From positions 1 to 31,568 of IMG/VR virus record IMGVR_UViG_3300002143_000213: a stretch of 31,568 bases of DNA. One strand, written 5' to 3'. The notes beneath the pieces were generated by a model. It had not been told where the DNA came from, searched no databases, and was given only the letters and a program-made list of their open reading frames with translations. This DNA comes from a virus. Shown one piece after another: positions 12,256-21,400 of the stretch; positions within the stretch are counted from its first letter, which is position 1; each line of letters starts with the position of its first letter. Made by a program: the position numbers and the translations under genes.

Positions 12256-14784
12256 GTGAATCTATTATTGCTATTCCATTCCATTCAAGAAAATAGTGGA
12301 ATGGAAAACTTTGTTATAGACCTGAAAAGATTTTCAAAATATAAAATAACAATACTGTATCAAAAATCAATTTCATCAAATGTAAAATCAGAATTTGATT
12401 GCCTTCAAATAGATGAAACCAATGAATTTTTCATAAAAAAATTTGATTGTTTGATTTTCTTTAAAGAATATCGAAAAAAATTCGATCTTACAAAAAAACA
12501 CTTCAGTAAAATCAAAAAGATATGTGCGATATACGAACCAATAAGTTTCTCAGATTACTTTGATTCTTATGATTTTCAAATTTGCGAAGGCGTTATAACA
12601 AATTTTTTAACCAATACAATAAAACTTAACGCTCTCACGGACTTACCAAAATTTCACGCATATACCGGCTTAGATTTCTCTCAACTTCCAGAAATAAAAA
12701 AAAACACGCAATTCACAGTAGGAGTAATAGCCAAAGACATTTCTAAAATAGAAAAAACAATAGCTAAAGCCTCTTGTGATTTCATTCATTACCAAAAAAA
12801 AGATCAAATAAACTTCTACAACCAATCCGATGTTGTAATTATCGAAGATCAAGATGATGTTCAATTTCATATTTGGAAATGCTTATATTACAACAAAATA
12901 TTGATGATTAAAAAAACTCACTTTACTCAAGAATTTATAGACGATTATAAAAATGGATTTTTTTACAAAACTAGAAAAGATTTATACGAATTACTAATCA
13001 AAGTAAAAAATAAAAACAATTCAAAAATGATAGAATTTCAAAACGAATCATGCAAAACAGCAAACATAGAATTAAGCATAGAAAAATTACAAGAAAATAT
13101 AAAATTGATTTTAGGATTCGACAAAAAAAACGCAAAAACGACATACTATGATTCTGGGATCGATTTGTCATACGAATCAAATGATGTTTGGAATACAAAT
13201 GATGTAGCACTTTGTTCAGCACTAGACGAATCAGGAATGAGATTTTTTTCTTGCGTGGATAAAGAAATATTCAAAAATGTAGAAAGCGAATTCATTGGAA
13301 TACTACACAACGATATTAAAGATTACAAAAAATTAGATCCATGCAAAGGTCTTTTTGTTTTTTCAGAATACCTGAAGAAATCAATTGAAAAAAACACCAC
13401 CAATGTTCCAATAGAAAAAATTTACTATCCAGTAAAACAATATCAAAAGAAATTCTCGTACACCAACTTTATTGACGATAAAAAAATAGTTTTTTTACAA
13501 AAAAAATACCAACCATTTGTTCAAAAATCTTTCTCGAAAATAATAATCAAATTGACAGAAACAAACATAGTCAAATACGAAAAAATACTAACTAGTAGCT
13601 TGGTGTACTTTAATTTTGATGAATTTATCCAATTAGATTTGTTCTTAGAGTGCTTGGAGAGAAACACTCCTATGTTGCTGAAAAGACACCCAATAGCAGA
13701 AGAATACTTGGGAGAAAACTACCCTCTTTTTTTCACTAAAAAAGAAGATATAATCGAAATATCTTGCGATAAAGTTCTAGCAGCACATAATCATTTGATA
13801 AATATAGATAAAGAAAAATTTAGAATACACACATTCATTAAATCAATTTTTAATTCTAAAACATACAAAGAACTTCCAGTAACAAAACCAAAAACATTAA
13901 TGCGTATAACACTTGGGAGAACTAGTAAAAGCGGATACGAAGTTACATTTCATTGCATAAAAAGTCTAATTAAAAATTATGGATACAATGATTTTGATTA
14001 TTGCATTTGTCACAACAATATATCAGAAAGAAAATTATTCGAATTAAAAAAAACATTTTCAACAATAGATTCACCGTTAAAATATTATAAACAAAAAAAT
14101 TGCGAGCTACCAATTGATGTTAGATTTCCAAAAGGAACAGACGCTACTATTAATCACCGTATTTCTGCTGGAAGTTTATGGAAATTGTGTCCTGCTCGTT
14201 TGAGACCTAATGCTCATGAAATTATTATCGACAACGACATAGTTTTTTTAAAACAAATACCAGAAATAAATCAGTTTTTAAAAAGTGAATTGCCTCTTGC
14301 ACTAGAAGATGTGTCGATACATATGGGAGTTTACGAATCGATTAACGAGTTCAATGATTGCTTTGCTTTGAATTCTGGAATTATCGGACTGCCACCAAAC
14401 TTTAAATTTGAAAAAAAACTTTGTTCTCTTTGGGATACATGCAAACCTTCGAAAAAAGTAAATGGAGGAGACGAACAAGGACTAATTACATCTGTTCTCA
14501 CAAAAGGCGAACATATTTTAATTCCTAGAAGTCATGTAATTGGAATGCACCCCAATAAACTTCATGTTAATTCTTTTAGTTCTGGAACAACGACATATCA
14601 AATACTTAAAGACAACACGCAAAGAGACTTTATGGATTATGAAAGAATAGATTTTAATAAATTGTGCAATAAAACATACGCTTTACACTTTTTTCAAATA
14701 AACAGACAGTCAATAACACATAATGCTTGGGATAAATTCCTGAATTACTACAAATACCTTATTTCCCCAAAGTCTATCATATAA
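12256..14784 (+). CDS. Large multidomain glycosyltransferase (842 aa)
   Basis: GTG start at 12256 with AAGGA 7 bases upstream. Three parts can be seen. Residues 1-290 look like a GT-B half-domain pair: LLLLFHSIQENSGMENFVIDL is the usual GT4-type opening with Gly-Met-Glu. Residues about 330-540 form a second GT-B-like unit, with FIGILHND, CKGLFVFSEYLKKSI and KRHPIAEEYLG (476-486), a motif of polysaccharide-synthesis transferases. Residues about 549-842 are a GT-A-like domain with HEIIIDNDIVF (D659-N-D661, metal site) and GGDEQGLIT (737-745). A protein with two or three transferase units could build a short glycan on a virion protein. It is embedded in the structural block, just before the tail genes, so a virion target is plausible. 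Domain borders are by eye. Confidence 0.75.
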   Translation: MNLLLLFHSIQENSGMENFVIDLKRFSKYKITILYQKSISSNVKSEFDCLQIDETNEFFIKKFDCLIFFKEYRKKFDLTKKHFSKIKKICAIYEPISFSDYFDSYDFQICEGVITNFLTNTIKLNALTDLPKFHAYTGLDFSQLPEIKKNTQFTVGVIAKDISKIEKTIAKASCDFIHYQKKDQINFYNQSDVVIIEDQDDVQFHIWKCLYYNKILMIKKTHFTQEFIDDYKNGFFYKTRKDLYELLIKVKNKNNSKMIEFQNESCKTANIELSIEKLQENIKLILGFDKKNAKTTYYDSGIDLSYESNDVWNTNDVALCSALDESGMRFFSCVDKEIFKNVESEFIGILHNDIKDYKKLDPCKGLFVFSEYLKKSIEKNTTNVPIEKIYYPVKQYQKKFSYTNFIDDKKIVFLQKKYQPFVQKSFSKIIIKLTETNIVKYEKILTSSLVYFNFDEFIQLDLFLECLERNTPMLLKRHPIAEEYLGENYPLFFTKKEDIIEISCDKVLAAHNHLINIDKEKFRIHTFIKSIFNSKTYKELPVTKPKTLMRITLGRTSKSGYEVTFHCIKSLIKNYGYNDFDYCICHNNISERKLFELKKTFSTIDSPLKYYKQKNCELPIDVRFPKGTDATINHRISAGSLWKLCPARLRPNAHEIIIDNDIVFLKQIPEINQFLKSELPLALEDVSIHMGVYESINEFNDCFALNSGIIGLPPNFKFEKKLCSLWDTCKPSKKVNGGDEQGLITSVLTKGEHILIPRSHVIGMHPNKLHVNSFSSGTTTYQILKDNTQRDFMDYERIDFNKLCNKTYALHFFQINRQSITHNAWDKFLNYYKYLISPKSII

Positions 14785-14795
14785 TTTTTTAAAAA

Positions 14796-14805
14796 TTAAT
14801 ATATA
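14796..14805 (+). promoter_or_regulatory. TTAATATATA element before the 180-aa protein gene
   Basis: TTAATATATA ends 4 bases before the ATG at 14810, and there is no Shine-Dalgarno. The same ten bases occur 5 bases before the 56-aa ORF at 2964 on the - strand. It may be a phage promoter box giving leaderless or nearly leaderless mRNA, or it may simply be AT-rich spacer. Confidence 0.3.
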
Positions 14806-14809
14806 AAAT

Positions 14810-15352
14810 ATGGCAGATAACTTATTTATACCTTCTATAATTGAAGATGTTTATGGACCAACCGCAAGAGCCAATCAATATGGCCCTATTTACAATCAAA
14901 TGGTCAAAGCTGTAAACAAAGGAAGTTTAATTGTATTTAACTATATTTTCCACAAACCGGGTCACGATCCGTACCCTTTAGTGTTACTTACTGATGTGAA
15001 TTATCCGCAGAAAAACCCAATACATATCAGAGGCATAAATCTTCATTATTTGACATTTCCAACAATTAAAAAATTACTCCAACCTAATGTGAATAATCTA
15101 GCCTTTTCTTATGCAAATATAAAAGAAGATTCATATATAAGTGGAGCTTTTAGACAATACAGAAGAACTGGGATCAGACAGCTAAAAACTCTTAATACAA
15201 CATTTCTTCTCAATGTTCTTGCCTCTGTAAGATCGTTTAACCCAAATGAAATTGAAGCTATTCGTAAGTCTGTTAGGGAACAATTGCAAAGACTTACCAA
15301 TCCGAGTGCAAACGAAATGGTCTCACAGAGTAATAAAATAGAGAATAAATAA
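14810..15352 (+). CDS. Conserved phage virion-module protein, 180 aa, function unknown
   Basis: ATG at 14810 without a clear Shine-Dalgarno. The sequence has features I recall from proteins in the tail region of large T4-like phages. These are VNKGSLIVFNYIFHKPGHDPYPLVLLTDV, then IHIRGINLHYLTF, FRQYRRTGI and FLLNVLASVRSFNPNEIEAIRKSVREQLQR. The first half would be a small beta barrel (SH3-like, with a processed Pro-rich loop) and the second a helical bundle. It may be a tail or neck component, or a DNA-end or completion protein, since such proteins sit near the tape measure in related genomes. I cannot name a T4 counterpart. The gene is followed by a 56-base gap with a late-promoter-like box. 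Confidence 0.7.
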   Translation: MADNLFIPSIIEDVYGPTARANQYGPIYNQMVKAVNKGSLIVFNYIFHKPGHDPYPLVLLTDVNYPQKNPIHIRGINLHYLTFPTIKKLLQPNVNNLAFSYANIKEDSYISGAFRQYRRTGIRQLKTLNTTFLLNVLASVRSFNPNEIEAIRKSVREQLQRLTNPSANEMVSQSNKIENK

Positions 15353-15371
15353 ATAACATAAGTGTAATAAC

Positions 15372-15379
15372 TATAAATA
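15372..15379 (+). promoter_or_regulatory. TATAAATA, T4-type late-promoter-like box before the tape measure
   Basis: An exact TATAAATA lies 30 bases before the tape-measure ATG, in the only sizeable gap (15353-15408) of the structural block. This is the late-promoter box recognised by gp55-type sigma factors in T4-like phages. With a start about 6 bases downstream, the leader would be about 23 bases. The position is what a late promoter for the tail operon would need. Confidence 0.5.
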
Positions 15380-15408
15380 CTTTAGAAGATTTTAATATAG
15401 GCATTTAA

Positions 15409-18400
15409 ATGGCAGACACAGTAGACATACAAAACCTTAACTTGACCATGGGAGAAATAAAAGCTCTTCTCATGAGCATTAACACCGAAAAAAAAGATGA
15501 TCGACGCACTACTCCTCCAGACATGTCGGAACTCAAGAAAATATTAGAAGATGCTTTTAAGCCATTCACGGAAGAAATGAAGGCAAACACTAAAGCTGTC
15601 GAAGGAATGAAAGAACTTACCAAAGCTATAGAAGAATCTAATAATTTAAGTAAAAAGAAAAAAAGTAAAAATACGACAGGACCTACAACACCATCATCGA
15701 CTGCATCGACAGCGGGACCGAAAACGCCAAAAGTACCAAATGGAAGAAACAACAGTACTAACAAAAAACTAGACAAATTAATAGATATTTTATCAAAGAA
15801 ATCAAATAACAAAGATAAAGAATCATTTAGTCCATACATGCAAGAAAATGACGAACCAGAACAAACTCCAGAAGACAAAAAACGAGCAAAAAAAGACAGA
15901 ATAGACAATGATAAAAGATACAGAACAAGAAACCTTGTAAGTTCTTTCAAAGATGTGGCTTCGATTACAGATGATGTTTTCGCTGGCGTTGGCGATGCAC
16001 ACGAAAAGGCATTCAAAGGAATAATCAAAGATGAAAGAACCTTTGTATCTTCACAAAAAGACATTGCATATGAAACAACAGGAGCTTTGTCTACAAATAA
16101 AAAATTACTAAGCGAATATACGCTATTAGAAAAGACATCTCAAAAAACTGGAGCATCAAGAGAAGAATTTCAAAAAAATCTTGGTAATGCTTTGAAATCT
16201 GGAAATAGAGAATTGAAAATGGCAAAGGCCATCACGACAGCCCAATTAAACACCGAAAAACAACTCGGATTAGAAGCTGGCGAACTATCTGATACTTTCC
16301 AAAAATTAAATACCCAATATGGCATGAGTGAAATGCAAATTGCCGAAATGGGTCGTGGTATGCGTGAAGTAGCTAAAAATTCAGGATTGACCGGAAAAGA
16401 ACTAGCAAAAGCCGTGCAAAGTAGCATGCAATTCATAGAAACAATGAGAAATGCTGGCCAACTAACTTCAGCAGCAGCAAAAAACATCCAATCTATATCT
16501 GCAAGCGCACAAAAATTCGGTATCGCACAAGAACTAGCACCTCTTTTGACTGCAATGTCTAGTAGTACAGATCTAATGATGAAAGCATCTTCTGAAACTA
16601 AAAATTTCTTGTTTATATCTGCAAACGCAGTAGGCAGAACAACAGACCTTTTAAATGGTTCGATTTTAAAAACAAAACAAGGAACCAAAGATATTGCTAG
16701 GGGCATGAGAGAAACACTTAAGATGTTCGGAGTCGAAAGTTTAGAAGCCATAGAGGGCATGACAGATGCACAAAAATTCAATATTAATATGACTTTGAAA
16801 ACTGCTTTTGGTATCGAAGTAGATCAAGCAAAGCGTCAAATTTTATCTCTCGAAGAAGGAACTAAAACTTTAAGTGAAAAGTTGGCAGACTTAAACAAGG
16901 AAAAAAAGAAAAATCTTAATTTAGAAGAAAAAGCAATAATTGTAGAAAAAGAAAGGTCTCTTAAATTATCGGCAAGTTTTGCCGTCTTAACTGTTCTAGA
17001 CGAAGCATCTAAAAATGCAAAAAATATGGGAGAAGCATTCGCTAACTTCAATGCTAGGGCCAGCACATATGCAGACGAATTAAATGTTCTTGGATTAACA
17101 GCTGCTTCCGATAAAGAAGTTGCAAAAGGAGCATTTGTAAGTGCGATAAACAATATAAATCAAAGTTTAAAAGCTGGCGGGAAAAAAGAACTTAAAATTT
17201 CTTCTTCGGAAATAGAAAAAGCAATCAACAATCCAGAAGCAATGAGAGTGCTATCTGCAAAACTCACAGCAAAAGAGCAAGAAGCCTCTACTGCTGCAAA
17301 GGCACAACTTGATCCAGCAAGAAGCATGGAGCAAACCCTTAGAGAATATAATGATTATTTTAGAACTTGGAGCGGTTCCGTACTAACATTGTTAGGCACA
17401 TCACAAATAGGAAATGCCATAACAGGAATATCCACCGTAGCTAGTATTGCAGCTACAACAATATCTAAGGGAATAAACCTTAGAGACTCATTTGAAAATG
17501 TTATAAACTCAATAAAAGCCAAGTGGGAAGAAGTTAGAAACCCAACACCTAGAGCCTCAACAGAACCTATAGTAATTCGAGATGCCATTCCGCCAAATGC
17601 AGCAGAAACATCAACGGCAAAAGCTACTGAGAGTCTGGAAAAAGCAGGAACAAGCGGTCACTCTCTTTCGACACACGATCATCACGCTGAAAAGATTTTA
17701 AATAAAATACTAGAAAGTTTAAAATTAATTGATCAGTCTATAAACAAATGCTGTGTCAACAAAAATGCTCCGCCAGAAACAACAACTGGAAAATCAGATG
17801 CGTCAACTGCGTTAACGCAATCCAAACCAACAACTACACAAAGTTTCAGTCAAACCTCTGAAGAAAAACTTGCGACTGCTAAAAGAATGGAAGATAAGAA
17901 TTGGGACCCAGTTGCAGAGAAAAAAATTCAACAACAACAAAAAGCAGACAAAATCAAAGCGGCTGGAGTTACAACTACTTCGCCAACAGTACCACCAACT
18001 GTAGCCACCACCGCAGCCGGAACAACACCTCCTCCCGCTGTGCCAAGTACTGGTAAAATAGACAAAGAAGCTAATGATGCACTTAAGCAAAGATTAGAAG
18101 AAAAAAAGGCTATTAGAGAAGGAAGGGCTTCTAAAATACCACAAGTAGGAGAAAAAGAAAGCGCAGACAAATCACTTCAAAGATCCAAAGACAAACATGA
18201 AAGAAAAATGATCAAAGAAGAAAAGTTCCTAAACAAGATCGAAAGAAAAAACACCTTAGACGATAAAATAACCAATAAAAAAGAAAAATTCAACGCAAAA
18301 GATCAAGGAGCGATGAATAAAAAAGAAAAAGGAAGCATGAAAAATCAAGGCGCTCCTTCTATCATGGGATTTGATATATCTTCTTTAAGCGGACAAGCCG

Positions 18401-21400
18401 AAGAAATGGCTAAAGCAGCACCAGCAATAATGATTATTGGCGCTGCGATATTACTATTGGGAACAGCACTTGTAGTCATAGGCGATCAAATTCTAAAAGA
18501 ATTAAATCTAGATGTTGGAAGAATCATGGAAGTTGGAGTGGTAATAGCAGCAGTCGCAGGTGCTGGTGCTGCCTTTATTATGGGTTCAATGGCGATGATC
18601 GAACAATATAAAGATATGAATTCAGAAGGCTTCACAAGTGGAGCGTACGGTCTTGCTTTCAAAATAATTAATATGATACCAGCAATGCTTTTACTTGGAT
18701 TAGCAGTAATGGGATTAGGAGCAGCATTAATAGCAATTGGAAGACTTGTTTTAAGCATAGCAGACATAAACACAGACAACATTGTCGAAACAGGTGCGTT
18801 AATCGGAGCTATAATGGGCGCTGCTGTGGCCATGATAGTCGGAGTTTCAGAAGTCTTAGAAGCAACAAAAGATTTTAGTTTCACTGGTTTTGCTAAAAAT
18901 GCTCTTATGTTGGCAGGCAAATTAGCATTATGTGCAGTTCCATTACTGCTTATTAGTGCTGTGTTAATAGGTCTTGGTTCTGCTTTAATTTTCATGTCAA
19001 AAAGAATTCTAGATACTTTATTGTTAGATTCAGCAACCATACAAGAAACTACAAAAAGCGTACTTTCTTTAATTCTTGGATTAACTGCAATAATGGCCTC
19101 AGTAGCATTAGCAACTGGTGTGTTTTTGGCAATCGGAGCAGGAGCCAATGCATTGTTCTTAGGGCCACAAGCAGTAGTTACTTGGGCCATGATAGGATCA
19201 GCAGCAGCTTTCCTCATAATATTAACTCCTATTATCATAACTTTAGCAGCTATGCTTGTTAGTTTTTGTGCAAAAGTTCTTGAGTCTTCAGATTTGTCTC
19301 AACAAAAAATAGAAGAAACAATAACTAAAGTCATAACACTGATAGCAGGATTAACACTTATATCAGTCGCAATAGGACTAGCCTTGTGGGGACTTTTAGC
19401 TGCTGGTGGACAAGCCATGTTATTTTTTACAGGCCCACAAGGAATAGCTGCTCTTAAGGCGATTGGCGTTGGTGCTGCTATGCTTTTCTTTGCCATGCCG
19501 ATCATGTTGTATTTAGCTTCCACATTAATGAAGTGGTGTGCTGGCATTCTAAGCGGTGCCGATTTAGACACAGCTAAAATAAAAGAAACAGTAGAGACAG
19601 TAACTGCTCTTATTGGCGGATTAGGACTACTAGCTGTAGGAATGGCAGCAGCTGTATATGGACTATTCGCTCTTGGTCTTGGTGCTAAAATGATGTTAAA
19701 TCCTCTTGTTCTAGGCGCCATAGCAGCAGGCGCTGTTGCACTTAATTACGGACTTCCAATTTTCCTAGAAGTTTCAGCATCTGTTTTTAAATTTTGCAGC
19801 AAGATAATTTCTGGAACTGGATTAGACAAAAAACAAATTGATGAAACTACAGAAACTATAAAATCTTTATTTGGTGGTTTAGGAACTTTGATTTTCCAAT
19901 TGTGGAAAACAGGAGGTATGATTCTTTACCTTCTTAATCCAATAAACATCGGATTAATATCTCTTGCATTTGGAGTTTTTCTTCCTTATGCGACAGAAAT
20001 GATTTCTGGAATTTCTGTTTTTATTATAGATTTTGTGAAAGCACTTGGAAAGTTAATCAAGAATGTTTCCAATCAAGTAGGAGGATTAAAAGGAGTCGAG
20101 TTTTTAGCTAAATTCTCAGAAGACATGACTAAAGCAATTATTTCTGTAATAGAAATGGTAAGAGTAATAGGATCATCATTAGTTTCATTGACAGCCCCTA
20201 AGTATATATTTTGGGGCAATAGCGTTATGGAAGATATAAAAGAATTTTCAGTTGGTTTCTCCGAATCCATGGAAATCATATGTAGAGATGTAGTCAAAAA
20301 AGGAATTATAGATCCTATATTAAACAATTTTAACAAAAGCGGTATGAAGAAAACCAGTCAAGCACTTAAGGCTTCTGTTCTTATAAGTCAGGCGTTGTCA
20401 AGTATAGCAGACATGTTGGAGACTCTTAGTAATATTGTGACTTATTTTGGCAAAGACACAAGCTGGTGGACACCTTGGCGTAATCCTAGTATCGAACAAA
20501 TAAAAGAATTAGGAATGTCATTTTCTAAACATTTCGCAACTATAATTGTAACTTTGAATACTGGGATAATACAACCATTAGTTGATAATTTCAAAAACTT
20601 AAAGTCGCTGGGAACAGCCGCATCGGCAGCTAAAGGAATCGGGGCTGTATTTTCAGGCATTGCAGAATTTTTGAAAGCGTATTCGGAACAAATCAAACCA
20701 TTGACAGAAGCAAAAGGCTGGCTCTATGGTTTTCGAACTACTGGGATTGAAGATATAAAAACTTCTCTTGATAGTTTGTCTGCACCATTGACGGCAATAT
20801 ATGGTGGAGTAAAAACTTTAGTACAAGATTTAAATATCGGCAAAAAAGACATGAAGGATTTAGACAAAATACTTCCATCATTAGATATGTTTACGAGACT
20901 AGCTTCAGCCATGGGAACAATGTCAAATCAAATGTTAAATCTACAAAAGAATACAGAAAAAACAGAATACGATACAGACAATAGCGTTGTAGCAAACATC
21001 TGGTTCCTTAGAGCATTAACGACAGGAATAAGCAAAGCAGATAAGGCAGCGCAAGGATCTAAAGACATGGCAAAAACAATCACTAGCGTAATATTAAATT
21101 TATCTTCTGTTATTGATGCGATGGATGCGGCACTTAAATCAAACAACAAAGACCCTAAATCATTAGAAGAATCTATTAAGAGATTTGAACAGCTAACGAC
21201 GATAACAAGTAAAGTTTCAAGCATGATAGATAATTACAACACAAGTGCAAAAACAGCAAACGAAATCAAAACAAATAAAAACGGTGGATTCGCAGGAGCA
21301 TCTAAAAACATAAAAGAAGCAGTAGACCAAACATATGATTTCGTGAAAATAATAACAAAGGCAATAGACACAAAAGGAAAATATCAAGAAATTGAAAATG

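Noticed and set aside
15405-16064. 219-codon - strand frame opposite the start of the tape measure
   Set aside because: Antisense shadow; Ser/Leu/Phe-rich from reverse reading of Lys/Glu/Ala codons; no RBS.
18486-19238. 250-codon - strand frame opposite the hydrophobic tape-measure repeats
   Set aside because: Long only because the sense strand is Ala/Gly/Ile-rich; no RBS and no family pattern.
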